From: Nitrospira sp.
GTDB taxonomy: Bacteria; Nitrospirota; Nitrospiria; Nitrospirales; Nitrospiraceae
Assembly: GCA_021323395.1 (NCBI GenBank)
Contig: JAJONL010000015.1
Span: 1 to 36,437, forward strand
DNA length: 36,437 nt
Direction: 5' to 3'
Below, piece after piece: positions 1 through 9,611 of the stretch. The position numbers were made by a program, and so were the translations under genes. How positions within the stretch are numbered: position 1 is the first letter of the stretch; the number at the start of each line of letters is the position of its first letter. A model generated the notes under the pieces. That model saw only the letters and a program-made list of their open reading frames with translations. It had not been told where the DNA came from and made no database searches.

Positions 1-98
1 TGATCAGCCCCATCGCCATGGATCAGGGCCTGCGCTTCGCGGTGCGCGAGGGCGGCAAAACCGTCGGCTCCGGCGTCGTCACCGAAATTCTAGCCTAG
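1..98 (+). CDS. tuf: Elongation factor Tu, C-terminal fragment
   Basis: The window opens inside a gene whose last 31 residues, read from base 3, include [20 protein letters not shown] and stop at TAG 96-98. This is the highly conserved end of domain 3 of EF-Tu, the GTPase that carries aminoacyl-tRNA to the ribosome. Only the 3' end is present, so nothing can be said of its start or GTPase motifs. It lies 40 bases before rpsJ, the usual tuf-rpsJ arrangement of the str-S10 junction. Confidence 0.93.
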   Translation, partial: ISPIAMDQGLRFAVREGGKTVGSGVVTEILA

Positions 99-138
99 GG
101 ATGTTCCGGTCATCAGGCCGGCATGTGAGGAGTAGAGC

Positions 139-450
139 GTGAAAGTCGATCAAAGAATTCGTGTGAGGTTGCGCGGGTTTGATTATCGCGTGCTTGATCA
201 GTCGGTGGTGGAAATTGTTGAGACCGTGCGGCGAAGTGGGGCAAGAGTCGTGGGTCCGATTCCATTGCCGACAAGAATCGAGAAGTTTACGGTTCAACGG
301 TCGACTCACGTCGATAAGAAGTCCAGAGAGCAATTCGAAATCCGCACGCACAAGCGGCTGCTCGATATCATGGAGCCCACTCCAGAGACGATGGATTCGT
401 TGATGAAGTTGAATTTGGCGGCGGGTGTAGATGTGGAGATTAAGCTTTGA
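139..450 (+). CDS. rpsJ: Ribosomal protein S10 (NusE)
   Basis: This 103-residue protein matches the usual S10 length. It carries the conserved C-terminal segment [16 protein letters not shown] at about residues 62-77. S10 sits in the head of the 30S subunit and, as NusE, pairs with NusB in transcription antitermination. The start is GTG at 139, preceded by GAGGAG at 127-132. It is the first gene of the S10 block, 40 bases after tuf. Confidence 0.97.
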   Translation: MKVDQRIRVRLRGFDYRVLDQSVVEIVETVRRSGARVVGPIPLPTRIEKFTVQRSTHVDKKSREQFEIRTHKRLLDIMEPTPETMDSLMKLNLAAGVDVEIKL

Positions 451-491
451 CGGTCTGGCTCGGCCGACTCTTTTGAGCTGACAGGAAGACG

Positions 492-1112
492 ATGACAAAC
501 GGATTGTTGGGCAAAAAATTGGGGATGACCCAAATTTACGACGAAAGCGTGTTGGAGTCGGTGACGGTCATTGAGGCCGGTCCCTGTCGAGTCGTCGCGA
601 TTAAGACGAAAGAGCGAGACGGGTATGAGGCGATACAGCTTTCCTTCGGTGAGGTCAAGGATCGCAAATTGTCCCGTGCCGAGCTTGGTCACCTGAAGAA
701 GCAGCAGGCTCCGGCCAGTCGCGTGCTGCGGGAATTCCCGAAAGTCGGGGACGTCGCTGTGGGCGAAACTGTCAAGGTAGATATGTTTAAGAAGGGTGAC
801 TGGGTCGACGTAGTGGGGGTGTCCAAGGGAAAGGGCTTCCAGGGAGTCATGAAGCGTCATAATTACTCCGGCGGGCCTGAATCGCACGGCTCAATGTTCC
901 ATCGGGCGCCGGGATCGATTGGGGCCAGTTCGTATCCGTCGAGGGTATGGAAGAACAAGGCCTTGCCTGGACATATGGGAGATGAGCGTGTGACCGTTCA
1001 GCGTTTGAAGGTCATTGATGCTCGTCCTGAAGAAAACCTGTTGTTTGTCCGCGGAGCAGTGCCTGGTGGTCAGAATGGGCTGCTGATCGTGCGGAAATCG
1101 AAGAAGAGTTGA
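492..1112 (+). CDS. rplC: Ribosomal protein L3
   Basis: This 206-residue protein has the L3 signature. It starts with a [15 protein letters not shown]-type N terminus, and its glycine-rich central loop (about residues 113-160, with [14 protein letters not shown] and [16 protein letters not shown]) reaches towards the peptidyl transferase centre. It is an early-assembly 50S protein. The ATG at 492 follows an AGGAAG-type ribosome binding site. rplD begins three bases after its stop, so the two are probably translationally coupled. Confidence 0.97.
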   Translation: MTNGLLGKKLGMTQIYDESVLESVTVIEAGPCRVVAIKTKERDGYEAIQLSFGEVKDRKLSRAELGHLKKQQAPASRVLREFPKVGDVAVGETVKVDMFKKGDWVDVVGVSKGKGFQGVMKRHNYSGGPESHGSMFHRAPGSIGASSYPSRVWKNKALPGHMGDERVTVQRLKVIDARPEENLLFVRGAVPGGQNGLLIVRKSKKS

Positions 1113-1115
1113 GCT

Positions 1116-1739
1116 ATGCCGACCGTTGACGTGATTGATTCCAAGAAGAAAAAAGTTGGTACGGTGGACTTGCCGAATGAGGTGTTCGGGTGTAAGCCCC
1201 ATGTCACTCTCGTCCATGAAGTGGTCGTGATGCAGCGTGCCTGTGATCGTCAGGGTACCGCATCGACCTTGCGCCGAGGTGAAGTGAGTGGTTCCGGCAA
1301 GAAGCCGTGGAAGCAAAAGCATACCGGTCGCGCTCGCGCGGGGTCGCTCCGTTCGCCTGTGTGGAGGCACGGAGGGACGGTGTTTGGTCCCAAGCCACGG
1401 AGTTACGCTTTTGGAATGCCGAGAAAGAAATATCGGGCGGCTCTGCAAAGCGCATTGTCGGCCAAGGTGCTTGAGGGAAGTGTGGTCGTGGTGTCAGATC
1501 TCACGATCGCCCAGGCGAAAACCAAGCTGCTGGCCAAGGCTCTGGCGGAACTTGGGATTACAGGCAGCACCTTGCTCGTCATTGGCGATACCGGTTCACA
1601 CCTTGTGCAGGCCGGAAAGAATCTTTCTAGCGTGACCGTGCTCCGCCCTGAAGAGTTGAATGTCTATGACATCGTTCGGTGCAACTCTATTGTCATCCCT
1701 CAACGTGAACTGGATCGGGTCCGGGAGGTGTGGTCATGA
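1116..1739 (+). CDS. rplD: Ribosomal protein L4
   Basis: This 207-residue L4/L1e-family protein contains the long basic loop (about residues 56-92, GSGKKPWKQKHTGRARAG) that lines the peptide exit tunnel. In enterobacteria L4 also represses the S10 operon; no such leader can be judged here. Its stop overlaps the start of rplW (ATGA). Confidence 0.97.
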   Translation: MPTVDVIDSKKKKVGTVDLPNEVFGCKPHVTLVHEVVVMQRACDRQGTASTLRRGEVSGSGKKPWKQKHTGRARAGSLRSPVWRHGGTVFGPKPRSYAFGMPRKKYRAALQSALSAKVLEGSVVVVSDLTIAQAKTKLLAKALAELGITGSTLLVIGDTGSHLVQAGKNLSSVTVLRPEELNVYDIVRCNSIVIPQRELDRVREVWS

Positions 1740-2029
1740 AGGGCGACCTCCATCAGGTGCTGATCCAGCCGCTGTTGACTGAGAAGCTTACGGCCTTGCG
1801 AGAGCAGACCAATACGGTCGGCTTTCTGGTTCACCCGCATGCCAATAAGATCCAAATCAAACAGGCAGTCGAAACACTTTTGAAGGTGAAGGTCTCCCGA
1901 GTCAATGTGGTGAATATTCGCGGGAAGATGAAGCGATTGGGACGATTCGTTGGGAAACGATCGGATTGGAAGAAGGCATTCGTTACCTTGAAAGAAGGCG
2001 AGAAACTGGAGCTGTACGAAGGCGTGTAG
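1736..2029 (+). CDS. rplW: Ribosomal protein L23
   Basis: This L23 protein has 97 residues when started at ATG 1736, which overlaps the rplD stop codon as ATGA. An in-frame GTG two codons earlier is possible but less likely. The N terminus (VLIQPLLTEKLTALRE) and the basic hairpin with KVKVSRVNVVNIRGKMKRLG are typical. L23 lies at the tunnel exit and is the docking site for trigger factor and SRP. Confidence 0.95.
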   Translation: MKGDLHQVLIQPLLTEKLTALREQTNTVGFLVHPHANKIQIKQAVETLLKVKVSRVNVVNIRGKMKRLGRFVGKRSDWKKAFVTLKEGEKLELYEGV

Positions 2030-2062
2030 CGTGCCGTTGTCTCGATAGAGTGAGAACTAGCT

Positions 2063-2890
2063 ATGGCATTGAAGGTGTATAAGCCCACTTCCCCTGGCCG
2101 TCGTGGTATGACCGCGATCCAGGGCGAAAAGCTCACGAAGAAGAAGCCCGAGAAGGCTTTGACGGGGTTTCACCTCCGCACAGGCGGAAGAAACAATGAT
2201 GGCCGCCAAACCATTCGTTTCCGTGGCGGGGGCCATAAGCGCCTCTATCGACAGATTGATTTTCGTCGTGACAAGGTAGATATCCCAGCTAAGGTAGCGG
2301 CGATTGAATATGATCCCAACCGGTCGTCGCGTATTGCTTTATTGCACTACAAGGACGGTGAGAAGCGCTATATCCTGGCTCCTGTAGGGCTTGCGGTGGG
2401 TGACGATGTTGAGGCTGGTGCCAGCGCAGAGGTTCGACCGGGTAATGCGCTTCCGCTTCTTAATATGCCCCTAGGAACTACGATTCATAACATTGAATTG
2501 AAGCCAGGAAAAGGTGGGCAGTTGATTCGAAGTGCTGGTGGTTCTGCTCAGGTCATGGGTCGGGATGGCGCCTATGTGCAGATTCGCCTCAAGTCAGGTG
2601 AAATGCGGAAAGTGTTGTCGACGTGCGTGGCCACCGTCGGACAGGTCGGAAATGTCGACCATGAGAATGTGGTGGTAGGTAAGGCCGGGCGAACGCGATG
2701 GAAGGGGAAGCGTCCTCATGTTAGGGGAGTTGTCATGAACCCCGTTGATCACCCGCACGGTGGGGGTGAGGGTAAGTCCGGACAAGGTAACCCTCATCCT
2801 GTATCTCCCTGGGGCACGCCGGCCAAGGGTTATAAGACCAGGAAGAACAAGGCGACGGACAAGTTCATCATCGCACGCAGAAAGAAGTAG
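2063..2890 (+). CDS. rplB: Ribosomal protein L2
   Basis: This 275-residue L2 matches the family length. The near-invariant [13 protein letters not shown] segment at about residues 226-238 includes the conserved histidine near the peptidyl transferase centre. L2 is needed for subunit association and tRNA binding. It is followed after ten bases by rpsS. Confidence 0.98.
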   Translation: MALKVYKPTSPGRRGMTAIQGEKLTKKKPEKALTGFHLRTGGRNNDGRQTIRFRGGGHKRLYRQIDFRRDKVDIPAKVAAIEYDPNRSSRIALLHYKDGEKRYILAPVGLAVGDDVEAGASAEVRPGNALPLLNMPLGTTIHNIELKPGKGGQLIRSAGGSAQVMGRDGAYVQIRLKSGEMRKVLSTCVATVGQVGNVDHENVVVGKAGRTRWKGKRPHVRGVVMNPVDHPHGGGEGKSGQGNPHPVSPWGTPAKGYKTRKNKATDKFIIARRKK

Positions 2891-2900
2891 GAGAGGACTT

Positions 2901-3188
2901 ATGCCTCGTTCAGTGACAAAGGGTCCGTTTGTTGATGATCATCTGTTGAAAAAGGTCGAGCAGATGAACCATACGAAGGACCGGAAGCTCATCAAGACCT
3001 GGTCTCGGCGATCAACCGTCGTCCCGGATATGATCGGGCATACCTTCGCGGTTCATAACGGCAAAAAATTCATCCCCGTGTTTGTCACGGAAAATATGGT
3101 CGGCCATAAGCTGGGAGAATTTGCTCCGACCCGGTTCTTTAAGGGGCACGGGCAGGCAAAGACTGAAAAGGCAGTGGCGCTTAAGTAA
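2901..3188 (+). CDS. rpsS: Ribosomal protein S19
   Basis: This is a 95-residue S19. The ATG at 2901 is chosen because GGAGAGG lies just upstream and [15 protein letters not shown] is the expected N terminus. Longer in-frame readings would run back into rplB. The motif [16 protein letters not shown] is characteristic. S19 sits in the 30S head and contacts S13 and the A-site region. Confidence 0.97.
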   Translation: MPRSVTKGPFVDDHLLKKVEQMNHTKDRKLIKTWSRRSTVVPDMIGHTFAVHNGKKFIPVFVTENMVGHKLGEFAPTRFFKGHGQAKTEKAVALK

Positions 3189-3230
3189 TTGTTGGCCGGT
3201 TAAGGACCGGCAGGTGTGGTGGGGTCAGCT

Positions 3231-3572
3231 ATGGCAGAAGCAAAAGCAAATTTACGGTTTGTGCGGGTGACGCCACGAAAGGCACGCGTCGTGATCGACA
3301 TGATTCGTGGCCAGCAAGTTCCTAAGGCCCTTGCCATGCTGAGGCATACTCCGAAGCATGCGGCGCGGGTGATCGAAAAGCTCCTCAAGTCAGCGGTGGC
3401 GAATGCTGAGCAAAAGGAGCTGGGCGATACCGATGACATGTGGGTGTCGCAAGCCGTTGTGAACTGCGGTCCAATCTACAAACGGTTTCGCGCCAGGTCA
3501 ATGGGGCGGGCCAACTCGATTCAGAAGCGCACGAGTCACATCACGATTGCGGTCGCCGCTCCCGGCGCGTGA
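3231..3572 (+). CDS. rplV: Ribosomal protein L22
   Basis: This 113-residue L22 starts at ATG 3231 (MAEAKANLRFVRVTPRKARVV). A GTG five codons upstream is the alternative start. The C-terminal hairpin (RFRARSMGRANSIQKRTSHITI) forms part of the exit tunnel constriction and is a known site of macrolide-resistance changes; nothing unusual is seen in it here. Confidence 0.96.
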   Translation: MAEAKANLRFVRVTPRKARVVIDMIRGQQVPKALAMLRHTPKHAARVIEKLLKSAVANAEQKELGDTDDMWVSQAVVNCGPIYKRFRARSMGRANSIQKRTSHITIAVAAPGA

Positions 3573-3614
3573 CGAATTGCAAAAGTTTTACACCTAGACT
3601 GAGGTTGATTTTCA

Positions 3615-4283
3615 ATGGGTCAGAAGACACATCCAATTGGTTATCGGATCGGCTATAACTACACTTGGAGCTCCCGCTGGTACGCCGATAAGGACTACGC
3701 CAGGCTTCTCCATCAGGATATTAAAATTCGAAAGATGGTCAAAGCCAAGCTGTATCACGCTGGGGTGGCCAAGGTGGAAATAGAGCGGTCCGGCGACCAA
3801 ACCAGAGTCATCATCCACACGGCCCGCCCCGGCATTATCATCGGCCGTAAGGGAGCTGAAGTCGACAAGCTCAAGGCCGCCCTGGAAAAGGAATACTCCG
3901 GTCAGGCCTATATTACCGTGAAGGAAATCAAGAAGCCGGAATTGGACGCGCAGTTGGTCAGTGAAAATGTCGCCACGCAATTGGAAAAACGAGTGGCCTT
4001 TCGTCGGGCCATGAAACGTAGCGTGCAGTCGGCTCTGCGTTTGGGTGCGCAGGGAATCAAAATTATGGTCGCCGGGCGTTTGGGTGGTGCGGAAATCGCG
4101 AGGACCGAATGGTATCGCGAAGGTCGCGTTCCTCTGCATACGCTGCGCGCTGACGTGGACTACGGGTTTGCCGAAGCCCACACCACGATGGGTCAGATCG
4201 GGGTGAAGACGTGGATTTATAAGGGTGAACTTCTGCCGGCCATTCAGCTCAAGCCGGATTCAGCGCTGGGCCGACTTGGTTAA
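3615..4283 (+). CDS. rpsC: Ribosomal protein S3
   Basis: This 222-residue S3 has an N-terminal [13 protein letters not shown] motif and a KH RNA-binding domain with GRKG at residues 77-80. S3 forms part of the mRNA entry site on the 30S subunit. The length and the C-terminal domain ([10 protein letters not shown]) are normal. It lies between rplV and rplP as in most bacteria. Confidence 0.97.
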   Translation: MGQKTHPIGYRIGYNYTWSSRWYADKDYARLLHQDIKIRKMVKAKLYHAGVAKVEIERSGDQTRVIIHTARPGIIIGRKGAEVDKLKAALEKEYSGQAYITVKEIKKPELDAQLVSENVATQLEKRVAFRRAMKRSVQSALRLGAQGIKIMVAGRLGGAEIARTEWYREGRVPLHTLRADVDYGFAEAHTTMGQIGVKTWIYKGELLPAIQLKPDSALGRLG

Positions 4284-4311
4284 AGAATCTCGATAAGGAA
4301 AAGGTGGGTTT

Positions 4312-4728
4312 GTGTTAGCGCCAAAGAAAGTCAAGTTTAGAAAAATGCAGAAGGGGCGAATGCGAGGGAAGGCCTACCGCGGGGGCGAGATCACGCTCGG
4401 TGAATTCGGCTTGAAGGCCCTTGAACCAGGCTGGATCACCAGTCGTCAGATCGAAGCCGCCCGCATCGCCATTACTCGATTCGTGAAGCGTGGTGGGCAG
4501 GTATGGACCAGAATATTTCCCGACAAGCCCATTACCAAGAAGCCGGCCGAAACCCGTATGGGTAAGGGCAAAGGAAACCCCGAGTATTGGGTAGCCGTCG
4601 TGAAGCCTGGACGAATCATGTACGAGATGGGGGGAGTGGCTCCGGATGTGGCGAAGCAAGCCTTGAAATTGGCGGCTTATAAGCTTCCCATTGCGACGAA
4701 GTTTGTTGCGCGCGGTGAATTTCTGTAA
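4312..4728 (+). CDS. rplP: Ribosomal protein L16
   Basis: This 138-residue L16 starts with GTG at 4312 behind an AAGGTGGG-like site. Conserved features include [14 protein letters not shown] near the N terminus and [19 protein letters not shown] about residues 83-101. L16 organises the A-site tRNA region of the 50S subunit. Confidence 0.97.
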   Translation: MLAPKKVKFRKMQKGRMRGKAYRGGEITLGEFGLKALEPGWITSRQIEAARIAITRFVKRGGQVWTRIFPDKPITKKPAETRMGKGKGNPEYWVAVVKPGRIMYEMGGVAPDVAKQALKLAAYKLPIATKFVARGEFL

Positions 4729-4755
4729 CCTGTAGCAGGTGTGAGTGGTGATCTG

Positions 4756-4977
4756 ATGGATGTGAAGGATCTGAGCGGGCTCACGGTCGACGAATTGTCT
4801 GAAAAAGAAAAGCAGTTGCGGCAGGAACTGTTCAATTTTCGGTTCCAGCTTGGCACTGGTCGACTCGAGAATCCAATGCAAGTGCGGAATACAAAGCGCG
4901 ATATTGCCCGGCTCAAAACGGTGAGACGGCAATTGGAATTGCTCCAGACACAATCCGGCCACCCCGGCGGGAAGTAA
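4756..4977 (+). CDS. rpmC: Ribosomal protein L29
   Basis: This 73-residue L29 is two antiparallel helices with the family motif [20 protein letters not shown] and [14 protein letters not shown] 4756 was preferred over an in-frame GTG at 4741, because the latter has no convincing ribosome binding site and would make the protein longer than usual. L29 lies beside L23 at the tunnel exit. Confidence 0.93.
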   Translation: MDVKDLSGLTVDELSEKEKQLRQELFNFRFQLGTGRLENPMQVRNTKRDIARLKTVRRQLELLQTQSGHPGGK

Positions 4978-4991
4978 GTGAGAAGAGGCGT

Positions 4992-5261
4992 ATGAAGGAA
5001 GGCCAACAGCATCGTCGTGAGTGGTACGGTCGCGTCGTCAGCAACAAAATGAGCAAGACGGTCGTGGTTGCCGTGGAGCGGTCGGTGATCCATCCGGTCT
5101 ATAAGAAAGTTCTCCGTCGCGTGACCAAGCTTAAAGCCCATGATGAGGGCAATGTGTGCAAGGTGGGAGATCGGGTTCAGTTGGCAGAGACCCGGCCGCT
5201 CAGCAAAGACAAGCACTGGCGTGTGGTACGCGTCATGGTGAAGGGGCAGCCTGAAAAGTAA
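4992..5261 (+). CDS. rpsQ: Ribosomal protein S17
   Basis: This 89-residue OB-fold protein has the S17 motifs [18 protein letters not shown] and [21 protein letters not shown]17 is a primary 16S rRNA binder in 30S assembly. The start ATG follows AGAAGAGG. The 14-base gap from rpmC suggests joint translation. Confidence 0.96.
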   Translation: MKEGQQHRREWYGRVVSNKMSKTVVVAVERSVIHPVYKKVLRRVTKLKAHDEGNVCKVGDRVQLAETRPLSKDKHWRVVRVMVKGQPEK

Positions 5262-5325
5262 CTCCGGAACACACTTGAAAGCCAAAGGGACTGTTCCTTT
5301 TCGGCAGGGTGAGTAGGGCAGGGGC

Positions 5326-5694
5326 ATGATTCAGAATTACACATACATGGATGTAGCCGATAATTCCGGCGCGAAGCAAGTGATGTGTTTCCATGTGCTG
5401 GGCGGGACCCGGCGCCGGTATGGATCATTGGGAGACATTGTCGTCGTTGCAGTGAAGGAAGCGATCCCGCAGGCCGGTGTGAAAAAAGGCGACGTGAGTC
5501 GAGCGGTTATTGTGCGCACGACGAAGGAAGTTCGGAGGGATGACGGTTCCTACATCAAGTTCGATCGCAACGCGTGTGTGCTGATCAACGCTCAGGGCGA
5601 ACCGGTGGGGACTCGAATCTTCGGGCCAGTAGCCCGTGAGTTGCGCTGGAAAAAGTTCATGAAGATCATCTCGCTTGCGCCGGAAGTCTTGTAG
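5326..5694 (+). CDS. rplN: Ribosomal protein L14
   Basis: This 122-residue L14 is of canonical length. Its motifs are [16 protein letters not shown] near the N terminus and [20 protein letters not shown] in the middle. L14 sits at the subunit interface and is the binding site for the silencing factor RsfS. A 64-base spacer precedes it. Confidence 0.97.
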   Translation: MIQNYTYMDVADNSGAKQVMCFHVLGGTRRRYGSLGDIVVVAVKEAIPQAGVKKGDVSRAVIVRTTKEVRRDDGSYIKFDRNACVLINAQGEPVGTRIFGPVARELRWKKFMKIISLAPEVL

Positions 5695-5720
5695 GTGGAG
5701 AAAGAAAGGTTCTAGTAGGG

Positions 5721-6047
5721 ATGGCACGAATCAAAACGAAAATTCGCAAAGGCGATACCGTTGTAGTGATGACTGGTCGTGAGCGGGGAAAGTCCGGCAA
5801 GGTCCTATCGGTTGATACCGTCAACGGAAAAATTGTCGTGGAAAAGCTCAATATGCTTAAGCGCCATACGAAACCGAATCAGAAGCTTCGGCAGGGTGGC
5901 ATTCTTGAGCGAGAGGCGCCGTTGGCCGTATCTAATGTCATGTTTTTATGTCCGGTGACGAAGAAACCAACTCGGTTGGGCATCACGCGCAAGGATGACG
6001 GTGGACGCGCAAGACTGAGTAAAAAATCAAAAGAAATCGTCGAATAG
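5721..6047 (+). CDS. rplX: Ribosomal protein L24
   Basis: This 108-residue L24 carries an N-terminal KOW motif (KGDTVVVMTGRERGKSGKV, residues 10-28), followed by LKRHTKPNQK and EREAPLAVSNVM. L24 initiates 50S assembly. It lies between rplN and rplE as expected. Confidence 0.97.
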   Translation: MARIKTKIRKGDTVVVMTGRERGKSGKVLSVDTVNGKIVVEKLNMLKRHTKPNQKLRQGGILEREAPLAVSNVMFLCPVTKKPTRLGITRKDDGGRARLSKKSKEIVE

Positions 6048-6068
6048 TCGGAACAGGGAAAGACGTTC

Positions 6069-6722
6069 ATGGCAAAAGTAGAGAAGGGTAAAGGCGGCAA
6101 GGGTGCAACGCCAAGGTCCTCGGCAAAAAGGGAAGCTGCCGCACCTGAGGTGTCCCAGGATTCTGGAAGCGAGCATCAGTTCATCCCGAGGTTGAGAGAG
6201 ACTTATCGGGAGCAAGTCGTGCCGGCTCTCATGAAAGAGTTTGGATATGGGAACCTGATGCAGGTGCCTCGGCTGGAGAGAATCGTACTGAATGTGGGGA
6301 TGGGCGAGGCTATTCAGAACGTAAAACTGTTGGAAAGCGCATCTGCTGAGTTGGGTATTATTACCGGGCAAAAGCCGGTCACCACCAGGGCGAAAAAAGC
6401 GATCGCGGGTTTCAAGCTGCGGCAAGGTATGCCGATCGGAGCCAAAGTTACGCTTCGCAGCCGGCGTATGTGGGAATTTCTCGATCGGTTGATTTCCCTC
6501 GCGCTTCCACGCATTCGTGATTTTCGAGGCATCTCACCAAAGGCGTTCGATGGACGGGGGAACTATACCCTGGGATTGAAGGAACAATTGATCTTCCCTG
6601 AAATCGAATATGATACGGTCGCTTCCATTCATGGGATGGATATTACCATCGTCACGACGGCCCGTACGAATGATGAAGGCAAGGCCTTGCTCAAGCATTT
6701 GGGTATGCCATTCAGGGCCTAG
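6069..6722 (+). CDS. rplE: Ribosomal protein L5 with basic N-terminal extension
   Basis: The L5 core begins near residue 40 ([20 protein letters not shown]) and is complete, with the typical [20 protein letters not shown] segment and the family C terminus. L5 binds 5S rRNA in the central protuberance. The protein has 217 residues, against roughly 180 for typical L5. The extra ~38 residues are low-complexity, rich in K, G, A and S. No plausible internal ATG or GTG near residue 40 would remove the extension, so it appears real. Confidence 0.95.
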   Translation: MAKVEKGKGGKGATPRSSAKREAAAPEVSQDSGSEHQFIPRLRETYREQVVPALMKEFGYGNLMQVPRLERIVLNVGMGEAIQNVKLLESASAELGIITGQKPVTTRAKKAIAGFKLRQGMPIGAKVTLRSRRMWEFLDRLISLALPRIRDFRGISPKAFDGRGNYTLGLKEQLIFPEIEYDTVASIHGMDITIVTTARTNDEGKALLKHLGMPFRA

Positions 6723-6779
6723 TCGATGGTCTGATGGGCGATCGCATTGCTGCGGTCATAACTTAGCAAGGGGGATTGC

Positions 6780-6965
6780 GTGTCTAGATTAGCGCTTAAG
6801 AACAAAGCTGCCGCGAAGGCAAAGTTCCCGTCCCGTGAATACCATCGATGTGGACTTTGCGGTCGTGTCCGCGGGTTTCTTCGTCGCTTTCGGATGTGCC
6901 GAATCTGTTTCCGTTTTCTCAGTCTTAAGGGAGAAATCCCTGGAGTCAGAAAGTCAAGTTGGTAG
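6780..6965 (+). CDS. rpsN: Ribosomal protein S14, zinc-binding type Z
   Basis: This 61-residue, short zinc-ribbon form of S14 has CxxC pairs at C24/C27 and C40/C43. The start is GTG 6780. Length and cysteines separate it from the ~100-residue cysteine-free form used by many proteobacteria. It sits in the 30S head near S3 and S10. Confidence 0.95.
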   Translation: MSRLALKNKAAAKAKFPSREYHRCGLCGRVRGFLRRFRMCRICFRFLSLKGEIPGVRKSSW

Positions 6966-7010
6966 GACCGCGGTGCCATGCTTGCCGGTGCAAGCGCAGA
7001 AGAGGATTGC

Positions 7011-7406
7011 ATGATTACTGATCCGATTGCCGATTTGTTGGTGAGATTGGGAAATGGCGCTAGTCGCCGTCAGGAGGTCGTGAAGGTCCCGATGTCTAAG
7101 GTCAAGCGCCAGATCCTGAATATACTTGGGAAAGAAGGATTCATCCAAGGATACGGTGAAATGGAGGTTGACGGGCATCCCTTTTTCTCCGTTCAGCTTC
7201 GCTATGTTGAGGATTCGCGCCCTATGATCACCGGCATGCGACGAATCAGCAAGCCTGGACGTCGTGTGTATGTAGGGAGAGACGACGTTCCCAAGGTGCG
7301 AAACGGCATCGGTGTCGCTGTCATTTCCACGTCGAAGGGTCTTATGACCGACAGTGAGTCCAGGCGGTCAGGTTTAGGTGGGGAAGTGCTCTGCTCCGTC
7401 TGGTAA
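7011..7406 (+). CDS. rpsH: Ribosomal protein S8
   Basis: This 131-residue S8 starts at ATG 7011 (MITDPIADLLVRLGNG); an in-frame upstream start would add eleven atypical residues. The C terminus has the conserved motif GIGVAVISTSKGLMTD. S8 binds helix 21 of 16S rRNA and in E. coli represses the spc operon. Confidence 0.96.
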   Translation: MITDPIADLLVRLGNGASRRQEVVKVPMSKVKRQILNILGKEGFIQGYGEMEVDGHPFFSVQLRYVEDSRPMITGMRRISKPGRRVYVGRDDVPKVRNGIGVAVISTSKGLMTDSESRRSGLGGEVLCSVW

Positions 7407-7466
7407 CGAACGTCGGCCGAGGGGACGCAGTATTAATTAGAATCGTAGAAACGTAACGGGGTTCGC

Positions 7467-8003
7467 ATGTCGCGGATAGGACGAAAACCAATTCCAGTTC
7501 CAACGGGAGTCGATATTAAGGTTTCCGGTCAGGTTGTCTCGATCAAGGGACCAATGGGCAAACTTGATTGGCGGTTGACCGAAGGCATGAGCGTAGGTGT
7601 GACCGACGGTCAACTCCTCGTGACCCGATCGGGGGATGCTCGGCAGTTGCGTGCGATGCACGGATTAGTGCGTGCGGAGCTTAGCAACATGATCCAGGGT
7701 GTGACCAAAGGCTACGAGAAGGCCATGGAAATTACCGGGGTGGGTTACAAAGCGCAACTCCAGGGACGAGAAATGAGTTTTAACGTGGGCTATATCAATC
7801 CTGTGAACTATACGGTTCCGCAAGGCATTGATGTGAAAGTCGACAAGCAAACGCTTATATCTATCCGTGGCGTGGACAAGCGCCTCGTGGGTCAAGTGGC
7901 GGCCAACATTCGCTCGATCAAGCCCCCTGACGTGTACAAGCAAAAAGGAATTCGATACGCCGGTGAAGTCTTGCGGAAAAAGGCAGGCAAGACCGGGAAG
8001 TAG
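7467..8003 (+). CDS. rplF: Ribosomal protein L6
   Basis: This 178-residue L6 has two repeated domains and the signature KPPDVYKQKGIRYAGE at about residues 151-166. L6 lies near the sarcin-ricin loop at the factor-binding site. The N terminus MSRIGRKPIPVP is typical. rplR follows after nine bases. Confidence 0.97.
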   Translation: MSRIGRKPIPVPTGVDIKVSGQVVSIKGPMGKLDWRLTEGMSVGVTDGQLLVTRSGDARQLRAMHGLVRAELSNMIQGVTKGYEKAMEITGVGYKAQLQGREMSFNVGYINPVNYTVPQGIDVKVDKQTLISIRGVDKRLVGQVAANIRSIKPPDVYKQKGIRYAGEVLRKKAGKTGK

Positions 8004-8012
8004 AGGCCTCTC

Positions 8013-8378
8013 ATGAATACCCAAGAAAAAAATCGAAAACTAGAGCGCCGCAAACGGCGTGTGAGGAAAACGGTGATCGGGACGAACGATCGCCCGCGTT
8101 TGAATGTATTTCGGAGCCGTTCCCATATTTACGCGCAAATTATAGACGATCTCCGAGGGCATACCGTTGCGGCGGCCTCGACTTTGGATGAAGTGTTGCG
8201 TAAATCCGTGAAATCTACCGGTAGCATCGAGGGTGCGAAGGCCGTCGGTAAATTGATCGCCGAGCGCGCCAAAGCGGCCAAAGTATCAATGGTAGTGTTT
8301 GATCGTGGCGGCCGCCAGTATCACGGGCGTGTGAAAGCCTTGGCCGAGGCATCACGTGAAGGCGGCTTGCAATTTTAA
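8013..8378 (+). CDS. rplR: Ribosomal protein L18
   Basis: This 121-residue L18 has a basic N terminus ([14 protein letters not shown]) and the conserved [16 protein letters not shown] and [18 protein letters not shown] segments. It binds 5S rRNA together with L5. The 74-base spacer to rpsE holds no recognisable gene. Confidence 0.97.
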   Translation: MNTQEKNRKLERRKRRVRKTVIGTNDRPRLNVFRSRSHIYAQIIDDLRGHTVAAASTLDEVLRKSVKSTGSIEGAKAVGKLIAERAKAAKVSMVVFDRGGRQYHGRVKALAEASREGGLQF

Positions 8379-8452
8379 ACCTGACTCACCTCAGGGCCGC
8401 GTGCTCGATGCTTGTGTAACCAACATGCGACGACTTAGAGGAGAATGACGTT

Positions 8453-8956
8453 GTGCGAGTCAATCCCGAAGAATTGAGTCTCAAAGACAAGGTGGTGTTT
8501 ATCAACCGTGTCGCCAAGGTCGTCAAGGGCGGAAAGCGCTTCAATTTTTGCGCGCTGGTTGTTGTAGGGGATGGCCAAGGTTACGTCGGCATCGGGAAAG
8601 GTAAGGCGGCAGAGGTCCCCGTCGCAATATCGAAAGCTGTCGAGCAGGCCAAAAAACATTTGGTGAGAGTTCCTATCAAGGGCGGAACAATTCCCCATGA
8701 AGTTCACGGACTATTTGGGGCGGAACATGTCCTTTTGAAGCCCGCCGCGGATGGAACGGGGATCATTGCAGGAGGCGCTGTTCGGGCAGTCGTTGAGTTG
8801 GCGGGTGCTCACAATATCATCGCGAAAACGTTGGGCCGCGGGAATCCATTCAATACGGTACGGGCTACCCTTAACGGACTCCAGCAACTGTGTGATCCGC
8901 AAGAAGTCATGCGGCTGCGACGAAACCCTGGAGTCGAAGCGCAGGTACATATCTAA
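8453..8956 (+). CDS. rpsE: Ribosomal protein S5
   Basis: This 167-residue S5 starts with GTG 8453 after an AGGAGAA site. An N-terminal double-stranded-RNA-binding-like domain ([19 protein letters not shown]) is followed by the C-terminal S5 fold. S5 acts in translational accuracy and mRNA unwinding. Its stop overlaps the ATG of rpmD (TAATG). Confidence 0.97.
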   Translation: MRVNPEELSLKDKVVFINRVAKVVKGGKRFNFCALVVVGDGQGYVGIGKGKAAEVPVAISKAVEQAKKHLVRVPIKGGTIPHEVHGLFGAEHVLLKPAADGTGIIAGGAVRAVVELAGAHNIIAKTLGRGNPFNTVRATLNGLQQLCDPQEVMRLRRNPGVEAQVHI

Positions 8957-9165
8957 TGGCTAACGAAAAGAAAGCAGCGAGTTCAGTGTCGGGTTATCGA
9001 ATTACGCTCAAGCGCAGTCCTATCGGGACTCCGTACAAGCATAGGCTGGTCCTGCGTGGGTTAGGGCTTCGGAAAATGCATGCCACGGTATTGCGCCCCG
9101 CAAGTGATCAAGTCAAAGGTATGATTTCCAAGGTGGGGTATTTACTGGAAGTGAGTCCTCAATGA
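8956..9165 (+). CDS. rpmD: Ribosomal protein L30
   Basis: This 69-residue L30 contains YRITLKRSPIGTPYKHRLVL and the GLGLRKMHATVLRP motif. It overlaps rpsE by one base and rplO by four (ATGA), so translation of the three is very probably coupled. L30 is a small 50S protein absent from some lineages. Confidence 0.94.
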   Translation: MANEKKAASSVSGYRITLKRSPIGTPYKHRLVLRGLGLRKMHATVLRPASDQVKGMISKVGYLLEVSPQ

Positions 9166-9611
9166 AGTTACACGATCTCTCCCCTTCAAAAGGGGCTAAG
9201 CATAAGAGAAAGCGAATCGGGCGAGGTCCTGGATCCGGTCACGGCAAGACCTCCACCAAGGGTCATAAGGGTCTCAAGGCCAGGTCTGGCGGTGGGAAAC
9301 GACCAGGTTTTGAGGGTGGACAAATGCCCTTGGTTCGCAGGATTCCAAAGTACGGCTTTGCGAATCAGTTTCGCACCGAATACACCATCGTCAATTTAAA
9401 AAGCTTGGCTGAACTGGAGACGACAGAAGCCATTACGCCCCAACTCTTGATGAACGAAGGCCTTGTGCGACGAAAGGGACAGCTGATCAAGATCCTGGCT
9501 CAGGGAGACATCACGAAACCCCTCGTGGTCCAGGCTCATAAGTTCAGCAAGTCCGCGGAGGCGAAGATTCAGGCAGCTGGGGGGAGGGCTGAGGTTATTC
9601 GCGGTGTTTGA
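9162..9611 (+). CDS. rplO: Ribosomal protein L15
   Basis: This 149-residue L15 has the glycine-rich N-terminal stretch (RIGRGPGSGHGKTSTKGHKG) and the KPLVVQAHKFSKSAEAKI segment near the C terminus. It is a late-assembly 50S protein. Its 3' end overlaps secY by eight bases. Confidence 0.97.
   Translation: MKLHDLSPSKGAKHKRKRIGRGPGSGHGKTSTKGHKGLKARSGGGKRPGFEGGQMPLVRRIPKYGFANQFRTEYTIVNLKSLAELETTEAITPQLLMNEGLVRRKGQLIKILAQGDITKPLVVQAHKFSKSAEAKIQAAGGRAEVIRGV

Noticed and set aside
306-887. Long minus-strand reading frames across the ribosomal genes
   Set aside because: They are antisense shadows of strongly conserved ribosomal genes, with no family features of their own; the same holds for the other antisense frames across 1-28000.
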